Shown here piece after piece: positions 16,094 to 25,034 of a stretch of 64,000 bases of DNA. The notes beneath the pieces were generated by a model. The model worked only from the letters and a program-made list of their open reading frames with translations, was not told the origin of the DNA and made no database searches. Source of the stretch: Virgibacillus_R byunsanensis (GTDB lineage Bacteria > Bacillota > Bacilli > Bacillales > Amphibacillaceae); the NCBI RefSeq assembly GCF_042675965.1, contig NZ_JBHTKJ010000013.1, positions 1 through 64,000 of the forward strand. Reading direction: 5' to 3'. The stretch's first letter is position 1; each line of letters opens with the position of its first letter. Made by a program: the position numbers and the translations under genes.

Positions 16094-17212
16094 TTAAGCC
16101 CGTTTATCCATTGCTACATAACTTTGTGTTTTTGGACCAACATACTCAGCACGTGGGCGAATTAAACGGTTATTATCATACTGCTCTAAAATGTGTGCTA
16201 ACCATCCAGAAACACGACTAACTGCAAAGATCGGTGTAAACAAATCATGATCAATTCCTAGGCTGTGATACACAGAAGCAGAATAAAAGTCTACGTTTGC
16301 GGGTAAACCTTTTTCTTCTTTAATATAATCTTCAATTTTAACGGACATATTATACCATTTTGCTTGCCCAGTTAATTTAGTTAACTCTTTTGACATACGT
16401 TTTAAATGTTTGGCACGTGGGTCGCCATTTTCGTAAACTCGATGTCCCATTCCCATAATTTTTTCTTTGTTAGCTACTTTTTCTTTGATGTACGGAATAG
16501 CATTTTCTTCAACATCTATTTCCGTTAGCATTTTCATCACACGTTCGTTGGCCCCACCATGTAATGGACCTTTAAGTGCACCAATCGCTGCAGTCACACC
16601 TGAATAAATATCAGATAGGGTAGCGACACATACTCGTGCTGTAAAAGTAGATGCGTTTAGTTCATGATCTGCATGAAGTACTAAGGCTTTATTAATTGCT
16701 TCTACTTCAACATCTTTTGGTTCTTCTTCATTCAACATGTAAAGGAAGTTTGCTGCATACCCTAAGTCTTTTTTGGGTTTTACAGGATCTTTACCTTTAC
16801 GAATGCGTGCAAATGCAGTAACGATTGTAGATATTTTCGCTTGTATACGTAACGCTTTTTGTTTGTTCGCAGCTTCTTCCATCACATCTGCATCTTCATC
16901 GTACAACCCAAGAATCGAAACAGCTGATCTTAATGCTGCCATTGGGTGAACAGTTGATAAATCATAGGAGCGTAAATGATCAATTACGGCATCAGGAACC
17001 TCCATATTAGAAGCCAGTTCTGTTTTAAATGCATCTAGTTCTGATTTGTTAGGTAGTTTTTGATTCCATAGTAAATAAACTACTTCTTCAAAACTTGAAT
17101 TCTCCGCTAAATCATCAATTCGGTAACCAACATATGTAAGTTGATCATCAATAATGGAACTAATTGACGATTGAGTTGCTACAACCCCTTCAAGCCCTTT
17201 AGTTGTTGTCAT
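16094..17212 (-). CDS. citZ: Citrate synthase
   Basis: Condenses acetyl-CoA and oxaloacetate. A 372-aa enzyme of the short bacterial type. Catalytic residues lie in the histidine segments GPLHGGANERV and MGMGHRVYENGDPRA, and in the aspartate segment near VDFYSA. AGGAGAGGG precedes the ATG. First gene of the citZ-icd-mdh operon. The 218 bp upstream to the next element contain AT-rich DNA but no promoter that I can assign with confidence. Confidence 0.96.
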   Translation of the reverse strand: MTTTKGLEGVVATQSSISSIIDDQLTYVGYRIDDLAENSSFEEVVYLLWNQKLPNKSELDAFKTELASNMEVPDAVIDHLRSYDLSTVHPMAALRSAVSILGLYDEDADVMEEAANKQKALRIQAKISTIVTAFARIRKGKDPVKPKKDLGYAANFLYMLNEEEPKDVEVEAINKALVLHADHELNASTFTARVCVATLSDIYSGVTAAIGALKGPLHGGANERVMKMLTEIDVEENAIPYIKEKVANKEKIMGMGHRVYENGDPRAKHLKRMSKELTKLTGQAKWYNMSVKIEDYIKEEKGLPANVDFYSASVYHSLGIDHDLFTPIFAVSRVSGWLAHILEQYDNNRLIRPRAEYVGPKTQSYVAMDKRA

Positions 17213-17430
17213 AACAAACCCTCTCCTTTTTCTATAATTTGTTCATTAAATTAGGATAATCAAACAAAATACTATATTTGACAATATTCCGACATAACAT
17301 CATCAGCCCCACGGTCAATTATAAAGTATTATACAGACAATGTGAATTGAAACAGTTGAAAATCAACAAATTTTTAGGAAATTACATTATTTAGACTGTT
17401 TTAGTAAAGATTATTGCTTTTAACAGTATA

Positions 17431-17879
17431 GATATATAATGCGACGTAACTTGAGATGATGGTTGGTGCTTATACTCGCTCTGGAAATACACTTCGCGCA
17501 CCTTAGGGCGGCTGGTGAGCCATCACGTGCTGAAGCACTTTGGTGACTCACCTATGCCTATCCTCCCGCAGGACAAGGAAAGCTCCGGCAGCATTACATC
17601 GCACGCAGAAAATTGGTCTTTATTTTCAAGGAGTCTTCGTGTATTTCCGGCGCTGGTATAGCGTCCACAATAAAACAACAGCTATCATTTGGTTTTCTAT
17701 AGCATAAACTGCCACTTTATGATGGTTGATTGGAGCGGAGGTCAGTCGACTCCTGCGGGAACAGCACGTGTCTGAAGACCCCGCAGCGGTGATTTTCCGC
17801 TTCGGAGGCTGAAGCCGTGCCGCGGAAAGCGACTGACCACAGCGGAAATCAACCTGGCAGTTATGGCGCATTTTATATC
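17431..17879. mobile_element. Element A, copy 3 (449 bp)
   Basis: Inverted ends GATATATAATGCGACGTAAC (17431-17450) and the complement of a close variant (17860-17879). It is largely collinear with copy 1, including CTCTGGAAATACACTTCGCG and CTCCTGCGGGAACAGCACGTG blocks. It lies between the divergent citZ and ytvI genes. The rest of this 763-bp gap (17213-17430 and 17880-17975) holds no gene that I can see. Confidence 0.7.
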
Positions 17880-17975
17880 AACTATGAAGATGAAAATATC
17901 TTAATTCTATTTCCCTTTTATTTATCATATGTAACATAGTACAAGCATGATAATGTTCGATTGGAGGGAAACAGC

Positions 17976-19082
17976 TTGTCCAAGCAATTTTTATATCAAC
18001 TGATCAGATTTCTATTTGTTATAATTGTCATAGTTGGAACCTTCTTTTTATTAAAATACACCTTACCTTATCTTTATCCATTATTATTTGCAATAATCTT
18101 TTCAATGTTACTGAATCCTATCGTCACTTTTTTAGAAGGACAGGTAAAGTTACCACGAGCTTTATCTACTATAACTGTTATTATTTCAATACTAGTGTTA
18201 TCATTTGGAGTTATATTATTTATAATTACAGAGTTAATTCAAGGTACAGCGTACTTAGCAGAAAAACTCCCCACACATATTCATGAGTTTATTTCATTTA
18301 TAAAAAATATGGTTCATGAAAAAATACTTCCTGCTTATCATGAGATTATTTCTATATTTCATACGCTTAGTTCTCATCAGCAAGAAACAATAAACGAAAA
18401 CATCCAAAATCTGTTGGCCCAACTAGGTTCTATTGGGGCTGAATTATTACAAAGCTTGTTATTAGCTATACCCAACTTTCTCTCAATACTCCCTAACTCA
18501 CTAACCGTTTTTATTTTTATTTTATTAGCAACATTTTTTCTAACAAAAGACTGGTATCAGTGGAGACAATGGTTCATAGAACTATTTCCTATTTCTGCAA
18601 ATAGAGCTAGCAAAAATGTTTGGGAACAATTAAAGAAAGCGATACTTGGATTCTTTAAAGCACAACTAATACTCATTATTATTTCTACATCCATTATTGC
18701 AATAGGACTACTGGTTTTACAGATAGATCATGCAATTACAATCGCTTTACTAGCAGGAGTTGTTGACTTCTTACCTCTTATTGGTACAGGAATCATCTTT
18801 ATACCTTGGATTGTCTATCTCTTTGTAACCGCTGACTATTTCTTAACAATAAGTATTTGTGTATTATATATGCTCGTTGTGATTACTCGACAGTTACTAG
18901 AACCACGAATTATTTCGAGCAGCATAGGAATTAATCCACTTGCAGCACTTATTTGTTTATTTATAAGTTATCAATTATGGGGAGTAATGGGAATAATTAT
19001 TGCCCCAATCCTGCTCGTTTTACTAAATGTACTTTACAAGACGGGTGTTTTTCATACCATATGGTTATACATCAAAGGATAA
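17976..19082 (+). CDS. ytvI: Sporulation membrane protein YtvI, AI-2E transporter family
   Basis: A 368-aa polytopic protein of the AI-2 exporter-like superfamily (PF01594). Helices lie at about 10-30, 33-50, 60-85, then a soluble coil, then five more helices from about 150 to 350, with the family's C-terminal glycine/proline-rich GVVDFLPLIGTG. B. subtilis YtvI is similar in length and expressed during sporulation. I chose the TTG at 17976, preceded by TTGGAGGGAAACAGC; the earlier in-frame TTG is part of that ribosome binding site. Transcribed divergently from citZ, convergent with fxsA. Confidence 0.85.
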   Translation: MSKQFLYQLIRFLFVIIVIVGTFFLLKYTLPYLYPLLFAIIFSMLLNPIVTFLEGQVKLPRALSTITVIISILVLSFGVILFIITELIQGTAYLAEKLPTHIHEFISFIKNMVHEKILPAYHEIISIFHTLSSHQQETINENIQNLLAQLGSIGAELLQSLLLAIPNFLSILPNSLTVFIFILLATFFLTKDWYQWRQWFIELFPISANRASKNVWEQLKKAILGFFKAQLILIIISTSIIAIGLLVLQIDHAITIALLAGVVDFLPLIGTGIIFIPWIVYLFVTADYFLTISICVLYMLVVITRQLLEPRIISSSIGINPLAALICLFISYQLWGVMGIIIAPILLVLLNVLYKTGVFHTIWLYIKG

Positions 19083-19088
19083 CTATTA

Positions 19089-19475
19089 CTACTTACGATA
19101 GACAACAGTTCCTTTATCCATCATATACTTAATATACTTCTGCAACCATATTTTAAATGGGGTTCTTGTCGTAGGAAGCACTAATATAAAACCAACTATG
19201 TCAGTTAAGAAACCGGGTGTAAATAGAAAAACCGCTCCAACAAAAATACATATCCCGTCAATTATTTCATTTGCCGGAACCTGACCGTAACTCATTGAAG
19301 CCCTTGCACGATTCCATGTTTCCATGCCTTGCTGCTTTGCAATCGTTACTCCAACTACGCCAGTAAGTAAAATTAGTCCTACAACCCACCATGGACCTAT
19401 CATACCTCCTGCCCAAATAAACACCCCAATTTCCAATGCTGGTATAACAAGAAGCGCAAGCAATAACCATCGCAT
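19089..19475 (-). CDS. fxsA: FxsA family membrane protein
   Basis: A 128-aa protein of the FxsA/YtzA cytoplasmic-membrane family; in E. coli its overexpression relieves phage exclusion by F, but its normal role is unknown. It has the conserved N-terminal pattern ALLVIPALEIGVFIW, a second helix at about 30-46 and a third at about 75-97 (FLFTPGFLTDIVGF). I chose the ATG at 19475 because AAAGGAGG lies 7 nt upstream. It converges with ytvI (6-bp gap) and lies downstream of pyk. Confidence 0.85.
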   Translation of the reverse strand: MRWLLLALLVIPALEIGVFIWAGGMIGPWWVVGLILLTGVVGVTIAKQQGMETWNRARASMSYGQVPANEIIDGICIFVGAVFLFTPGFLTDIVGFILVLPTTRTPFKIWLQKYIKYMMDKGTVVYRK

Positions 19476-19532
19476 TAAACGTCCTCCTTTACATTTCAAA
19501 CGTGTAAAAAAGAAGGGAAATCCCCCCTTCTT

Positions 19533-21293
19533 TTATAATACACTTGCATGCCCTTTATAAATATCACCTTTAGAACCATCAATGGTAATATCTTCACCAT
19601 CTTCGATTAATTCAAAAGCATTTCGAACACCGACAACAACAGGTATCCCTAAACTTAAACCAACGACTGCTGCATGTGAAGTAAGACCGCCTTCTTCGGT
19701 AATGATGCCACTAGCTTTTTCAACCGCTACCATCATGTCCCGGTCTGTTCCATAGGTTACAAGTATATCTCCTTCGCTTACTTTCTCTATTGCCTCTTCG
19801 GCATTTTTGGCTATTACTGCTTTCCCATATGCACTACGACGACCGATTCCTTGGCCTTTGGCAGCTACATCACCAATAACATGAACCTTCATTAAGTTTG
19901 TAGTTCCACTTTCTCCTACTGGAACACCTGCTGTAATGATGACTCTACTTCCACGTTTAAATAAATTAGTGCTTAAACCTCGATCAATAGCTACATCCAA
20001 CATTTCGTCTGTAGAATGTGCTTGTTCACCCATTACAGCGTGGACACCCCAAACCAGTGATAACTGACGATTTACTTTCTCTGCGAAAGTAACCGCAACT
20101 ATAGGTGACTTTGGTCGATATTTTGAGATCATTCTAGCTGTATGTCCACTTTCAGTTGGCGTAATAATTGCACTCACAGATAAATTCATAGCTGTGTGTG
20201 TTACAGATTGACTAATCGCATCCGTAATTGTCATGTCAACTGACCTAGAACGATTTTTCAATATACTGGAATGATCAATAGCCGTTTCAGCTTTTAATGC
20301 AATATTACTCATCGTTTGGACAGATTCCACAGGATAATTTCCTGCAGCAGTCTCACCTGAAAGCATAATTGCATCAGTTCCATCAAATATAGCATTAGCA
20401 ACATCAGATGCTTCTGCCCTTGTTGGACGGGGGTTACGTTGCATAGAGTCCAACATTTGTGTAGCGGTTATAACTGGTTTTCCAGCAATATTACATTTTT
20501 TAATTAATTCTTTCTGCACTAGAGGGACATCCTCGGCTGGTATTTCTACACCCAAATCCCCGCGCGCAACCATCAAACCATTGCTTACTTCCAAGATGGA
20601 ATCAATATTATCTACGCCTTCCTGATTCTCTATTTTAGGTATAATTTGAATATATGTCGCATTGTGTTTTTCCAAAAGTTCCTGAATCTCCAGAATATCA
20701 GATGCACGACGAACAAAAGAGGCCGCTATAAAATCTATCCCTTGTTCTATCCCGAACTCTATATCTTTTGCATCTTTTTCGGTAATTCCAGGTAAATTGA
20801 CACTAACGTTTGGAACGTTAACACCTTTTTTATTTTTTATTGTTCCTGAGTTTAATGCTTTTGTTTTAATTTCATGATTATCACGATCAACTTCTAATAC
20901 CTCTAGTTCAATAAGCCCATCATCAAGCAATATGTTGGACCCTTCATGAACATCATCAATTAACCCTTGATAGGTAACAGAAAAACGTTCAGCATTTCCT
21001 TCAATATTATCCATAGAGACATATACAGTACTACCTTCTGTTAGTTCAGCCTCACCATTTTCAAACGATCCAGTTCGTATTTCAGGTCCTTTAGTATCTA
21101 ATAGAATACCAACTGTTTTTCCAGCTCTATTTGCTGCACTTCTAATATTTTTAATACGCTCACCATGCTCTTTAAAATCACCATGTGAAAAATTCAAACG
21201 GGCTACATTCATTCCTGATTCAATCAATGTTTCAAGGGTTTCGATCGATTCAGAAGCAGGTCCAATCGTACATACGATTTTAGTTTTTCTCAA
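19533..21293 (-). CDS. pyk: Pyruvate kinase with C-terminal PEP-utiliser domain
   Basis: Transfers phosphate from PEP to ADP. A 586-aa protein: TIM-barrel with inserted B domain (about 1-330), C domain (about 350-470) and the extra PEP-utilising/PPDK-like domain at the C-terminus (TSHAA), typical of Bacillus. I chose a TTG start at 21293 preceded by AGAAGGAGG with 7-nt spacing, so the protein begins MRKTKIVCTIGPAS as in relatives. The longer frame reaching into pfkA is not needed. It follows pfkA by 25 bp in one operon. Confidence 0.95.
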   Translation of the reverse strand: MRKTKIVCTIGPASESIETLETLIESGMNVARLNFSHGDFKEHGERIKNIRSAANRAGKTVGILLDTKGPEIRTGSFENGEAELTEGSTVYVSMDNIEGNAERFSVTYQGLIDDVHEGSNILLDDGLIELEVLEVDRDNHEIKTKALNSGTIKNKKGVNVPNVSVNLPGITEKDAKDIEFGIEQGIDFIAASFVRRASDILEIQELLEKHNATYIQIIPKIENQEGVDNIDSILEVSNGLMVARGDLGVEIPAEDVPLVQKELIKKCNIAGKPVITATQMLDSMQRNPRPTRAEASDVANAIFDGTDAIMLSGETAAGNYPVESVQTMSNIALKAETAIDHSSILKNRSRSVDMTITDAISQSVTHTAMNLSVSAIITPTESGHTARMISKYRPKSPIVAVTFAEKVNRQLSLVWGVHAVMGEQAHSTDEMLDVAIDRGLSTNLFKRGSRVIITAGVPVGESGTTNLMKVHVIGDVAAKGQGIGRRSAYGKAVIAKNAEEAIEKVSEGDILVTYGTDRDMMVAVEKASGIITEEGGLTSHAAVVGLSLGIPVVVGVRNAFELIEDGEDITIDGSKGDIYKGHASVL

Positions 21294-21318
21294 TTTTGCT
21301 TCCTCCTTCTTTTTTTGC

Positions 21319-22278
21319 CTATATAGATAATTCTTTTGAAAGCTTATACATGTCTTCATTAATGGTGTGCGCTTCGATTAGAACATCCATTATGTTTTTA
21401 TCAACTATTTTATTATTTTTAATTCCTACCATTTTTCCGGCTCTTCCTTCTAACAGTAAATCAACTGCTTTAGCACCTAAGCGACTTGCTAATACACGAT
21501 CAGAAGCAGTGGGAGAACCACCACGTTGGATATAACCTAAGACAGTTACTCGGGTTTCTAAGTTAGTAGCCTTTTGTATTTTTTCACCATATGTAACCCC
21601 ACTACCTACACCTTCAGCCAAAATGATTATACTATGTTTTTTACCACGATCATGTCCTCGTTGCAGACGCTCAACTACTTCTTGAAAATCATCTTTCTTT
21701 TCCGGGATGAGTATACTTTCAGCACCATCTGCTAAACCTGCCCACAAAGCCAGGTCACCTGCGTCACGACCCATTACTTCAATCACATATGTACGCTCAT
21801 GTGAGGTTGCTGTATCTCTAATTTTGTCAATTGCTTCAATAATAGTATTTAGTGCTGTATCAAAACCAATTGTAAAATCGGTTCCCGGGATATCGTTATC
21901 AATAGTTCCTGGAACCCCTATACATGGATACCCTTTTTCCGTTAGCTTTTGTGCACCACGAAAACTTCCGTCGCCACCGATAACAATTAATCCTTCTATC
22001 CCATGCTTTTCCAATTGATCAATACCTTTTTGTTGTCCTGCATCGGTTTTGAATTCTTCACATCTGGCAGAGCGAAGAATGGTACCACCACGTTGGATGA
22101 TGTCACCTACTGAACCGATGTCCATTTTTTTAATATGACCGTCTATAAGACCTTGAAATCCACTTTCTATACCATAAACTTCTATTTCATGATAAATAGA
22201 TTTACGTACAACAGCTCGTATAGCAGCATTCATTCCAGGAGCATCTCCGCCACTTGTTAAAACACCTATTTTTTTCAT
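21319..22278 (-). CDS. pfkA: ATP-dependent 6-phosphofructokinase
   Basis: Commits fructose 6-phosphate to glycolysis. 319 aa, identical in length to the Bacillus enzyme. ATP motif GVLTSGGDAPGMN, catalytic loop GIPGTIDND, and effector-site arginines in the RSARCEEF and HDRGKKHSI segments. I chose the ATG at 22278, which has TGAGGTG upstream and gives the family N-terminus MKKIGVL. Cotranscribed with pyk. Confidence 0.96.
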   Translation of the reverse strand: MKKIGVLTSGGDAPGMNAAIRAVVRKSIYHEIEVYGIESGFQGLIDGHIKKMDIGSVGDIIQRGGTILRSARCEEFKTDAGQQKGIDQLEKHGIEGLIVIGGDGSFRGAQKLTEKGYPCIGVPGTIDNDIPGTDFTIGFDTALNTIIEAIDKIRDTATSHERTYVIEVMGRDAGDLALWAGLADGAESILIPEKKDDFQEVVERLQRGHDRGKKHSIIILAEGVGSGVTYGEKIQKATNLETRVTVLGYIQRGGSPTASDRVLASRLGAKAVDLLLEGRAGKMVGIKNNKIVDKNIMDVLIEAHTINEDMYKLSKELSI

Positions 22279-22372
22279 CAGTTTCACCTCAGGTTAGTCT
22301 GAAATATTTCTGTCTATACTAAGATAATCTTTATAGTATAAATTATCAATTATTTGCATGTCTAAACAATCA

Positions 22373-22396
22373 TGAGGTTGACAAAAGTCAACCTCA
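22373..22396 (-). terminator. Putative terminator of accDA
   Basis: A perfect 10-bp stem (TGAGGTTGAC/GTCAACCTCA, AAAA loop on the plus strand) lies 18 bp past the accA stop. The following T-tract is weak (TGATTGTTTAG). Confidence 0.5.
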
Positions 22397-22413
22397 ACAT
22401 GGATGTAGTGTTA

Positions 22414-23370
22414 TTAGCTCTCTTTGTAATCACCAATTTTTTTATATTTTTCCCATCTTTTCTCAAGTAATTCATCTTTCTTACATTCATTTAATGCTAT
22501 TAATGACTCCTCTAATACCCGATCAATATTGATGGCTTGTTGTTCAATATCACGATGTGCTCCACCCTTTGGCTCAGAGATAATCGTATCGATAACTCCT
22601 AAATCTTTCAAGTCATAAGAGGTGATTTTCATTGATTCAGCTGCTTTTTGTGCTTGACCTGAGTCTTTCCACAATAAAGCTGCAGCACCTTCTGGAGAAA
22701 TAACAGAATAGGTTGAGTTCTCTAGCATATGTATGTGATCACCTACACTTAAAGCTAGTGCTCCACCACTTCCCCCTTCACCAATTACAATACAAACAAT
22801 TGGTACTGTAAGACCAGCCATTTCCATTAAATTACGAGCAATCGCTTCACTCTGTCCACGTTCTTCTGCTGCTTTTCCTGGATAAGCTCCTTTGGTATCA
22901 ATGAAACAAACAATTGGTCGGTCAAATTTCTCAGCTTGCTTCATATGACGTAGCGCTTTGCGATAACCCTCTGGATGAGGCATGCCGAAATTTCTTCGGA
23001 TATTTTCTTTTGTGTCCTTACCCCGTTGATGTCCAATAACAGTAACAGGATTATCTTTATAATAAGCCATGCCCGCTACAATTGCTTCATCATCACCATA
23101 TAGCCTGTCGCCATGAAACTCAATAAAATTAGTAAACAGACGTTGTATATAATCTAATGTAGTTGGCCGCTGTTGATGTCTAGCCATTTGGACACGGTCC
23201 CAAGGCTTTAAATTACCATAAATATCGTCTTCTAATACGGCTAATCTTTTTTCTAAGGTACGAATCTCATCTGATAAATCAATATCACTATCCTTCGTGA
23301 ACTTTTTAAGCTCTGCAATTTTATCCTTAAGATTAACAATTGGTTTTTCAAAATCTAACACTTGTTTCAT
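22414..23370 (-). CDS. accA: Acetyl-CoA carboxylase carboxyltransferase subunit alpha
   Basis: With AccD it transfers the carboxyl group from biotin to acetyl-CoA, the first step of fatty-acid synthesis. 318 aa, normal for the family. The crotonase-like core contains FIDTKGAYPGKAAEERGQ and GEGGSGGALAL. The ATG overlaps the accD stop (ATGA), giving coupled synthesis of the two subunits. Confidence 0.96.
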   Translation of the reverse strand: MKQVLDFEKPIVNLKDKIAELKKFTKDSDIDLSDEIRTLEKRLAVLEDDIYGNLKPWDRVQMARHQQRPTTLDYIQRLFTNFIEFHGDRLYGDDEAIVAGMAYYKDNPVTVIGHQRGKDTKENIRRNFGMPHPEGYRKALRHMKQAEKFDRPIVCFIDTKGAYPGKAAEERGQSEAIARNLMEMAGLTVPIVCIVIGEGGSGGALALSVGDHIHMLENSTYSVISPEGAAALLWKDSGQAQKAAESMKITSYDLKDLGVIDTIISEPKGGAHRDIEQQAINIDRVLEESLIALNECKKDELLEKRWEKYKKIGDYKES

Positions 23371-24227
23371 GAGTTGTTTCCACCCTTCTGATGCATTCCA
23401 AGCAATGTTGTCAGAAGTTGCTTCATTTCATGCCGATGTACAACCTTATCTAGTTGTCCATGTTTTAATAGAAATTCTGCAGTTTGAAAATCATCTGGCA
23501 GCTTTTCGCGTATGGTTTGTTCGATTATTCGTCTCCCAGCAAAACCAATTAAAGCCCCAGGTTCGGCAAAATTATAGTCTCCTAGTGATGCAAAGCTTGC
23601 TGATACACCTCCAGTAGTAGGATGTGTCATTATGGAAAGCATTAGACCACCTTCATTACTAAAACGTTTTATAGCTATAGATGTCTTGGACATTTGCATT
23701 AAACTTAAGACACCTTCTTGCATTCTTGCACCACCTGAAGCAGTAAAAATAATGAAAGGGATCGATTCATTTTTTGCATTTTCAATTGCTCTAGCAATTT
23801 TTTCTCCAGCAACAGAGCCCATACTCCCCATTCTAAAAGTAGAATCCATTACACTGAATGCTGTTTCTTGCCCATTAATGAACCCTTTCCCTGTTATCAC
23901 ACATTCATTCAGCCCTGTCTTTTTACGGTCCTTCTCCACTTTTTCCTCATAATCCGGGAAATCTAGAGGGTTACCTGTAATTAAACCACTATCCCATTCC
24001 TGAAAAGTACCCTCATCAAATAAACTTTCGATACGTTCCCAGGCATTTAACTGGTGGTGGAAATCACAGTTTGGACAGACATTTATATTTTTCTTCATCT
24101 CTTTGCGATAATAGATTTTATGACAACCATCACACTTCATCATTAACCCTTCAGGAACATCCTGTTTAGCCTGTTCACTAGGGATAGATGCATACTTTCT
24201 TTTCTTTACAAAAAAATCCTTAAGCAA
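23367..24227 (-). CDS. accD: Acetyl-CoA carboxylase carboxyltransferase subunit beta
   Basis: The zinc-binding partner of AccA, 286 aa. The N-terminal zinc ribbon reads CDGC ... CPNC (about residues 32-54). The catalytic core has SGGARMQEG and the conserved HPTTGGVSASFA. The start is TTG, preceded by AAGGAGGAG at good spacing. First gene of the accD-accA pair. Confidence 0.96.
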   Translation of the reverse strand: MLKDFFVKKRKYASIPSEQAKQDVPEGLMMKCDGCHKIYYRKEMKKNINVCPNCDFHHQLNAWERIESLFDEGTFQEWDSGLITGNPLDFPDYEEKVEKDRKKTGLNECVITGKGFINGQETAFSVMDSTFRMGSMGSVAGEKIARAIENAKNESIPFIIFTASGGARMQEGVLSLMQMSKTSIAIKRFSNEGGLMLSIMTHPTTGGVSASFASLGDYNFAEPGALIGFAGRRIIEQTIREKLPDDFQTAEFLLKHGQLDKVVHRHEMKQLLTTLLGMHQKGGNNS

Positions 24228-24380
24228 GGTAGCTCCTCCTTCTCAAAACCAATGCATGTACAGATAACTCAATATAGATATGATTGCGATTAACTCTATT
24301 ATAGTATAACGAATATAATTACAAAATGGCGACATATTCTGCCGTTAATATGCTTTAGAATACAAAGTTAATGTGTATGT

Positions 24381-25013
24381 TTATACTTCTTCCTTGTACC
24401 TTGAAGTTAAAAATAAATCCTCAATATGGTCATACCTCTTTTTTGAATAATATGTAATTAGTGAAGTATAAAACTCTTCCATATAATAATGCTTGTTTAC
24501 TGTACGAGAAAAATCTTCCATTAGATTCCAAATTTTTGTTAATAAAAAATTCTCTGTCTTATTAAATAAATAGTTAAAAAATGCTTCATGCTTTTCATGC
24601 AACATTAAATTAGAATCATGCAATAAAGCCCTTAGTTCCTCTATATCTATTCTTTTTATGTGGTCAAAGGCCAGTTTAGCAGCTTCTTTCTCTAATACTT
24701 GCTTTGCTAGTGCTAAGTCACTTATTGTGTTCTTTTCCTGTAAAATAAATGACGATAATAACTCAACCGTTTGATAAGGACGATATGTGCTCAGATATGT
24801 CCCTTCACCGCGTCTGGTTTCTATAAGGCCCAATAGTTCCATCGCCCGCAATGCTTCTCTAACAGAAGATCTCCCTGCTTCTAATTTTTCTGCTAACTCT
24901 CTCTCAGAAGGAAGCTTATCACCTGGCTTTAAGTCGTTATCTTCAATGAATTTACGTATTTCCGTTAATACTCCTTGGTATACTTTTTGTTTAGGCGACA
25001 TGGACACTGCCAT
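24381..25013 (-). CDS. FadR/GntR-family transcriptional regulator
   Basis: A 210-aa regulator. GntR winged helix at residues 8-75 with the typical LPSERELAEKLEAGRSSVREALRAL-like sequence (KLPSERELAEKL, SSVREALRAMELLGL, RRGEGTYL) and an all-helical effector domain of the FCD type that is somewhat short. It lies between malic enzyme and accDA on the same strand (21 bp after the malic-enzyme start side), so it may sense an acyl or organic-acid ligand and control these neighbours, but the ligand is not evident. AAAGGAGTG precedes the ATG. Confidence 0.82.
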   Translation of the reverse strand: MAVSMSPKQKVYQGVLTEIRKFIEDNDLKPGDKLPSERELAEKLEAGRSSVREALRAMELLGLIETRRGEGTYLSTYRPYQTVELLSSFILQEKNTISDLALAKQVLEKEAAKLAFDHIKRIDIEELRALLHDSNLMLHEKHEAFFNYLFNKTENFLLTKIWNLMEDFSRTVNKHYYMEEFYTSLITYYSKKRYDHIEDLFLTSRYKEEV

Positions 25014-25034
25014 GATTCACTCCTTTAAACTACT

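Noticed and set aside
17281..17340. citZ promoter (TTGACC with TATGTC)
   Set aside because: The -10 is poor and no CcpC or cre box could be aligned convincingly.
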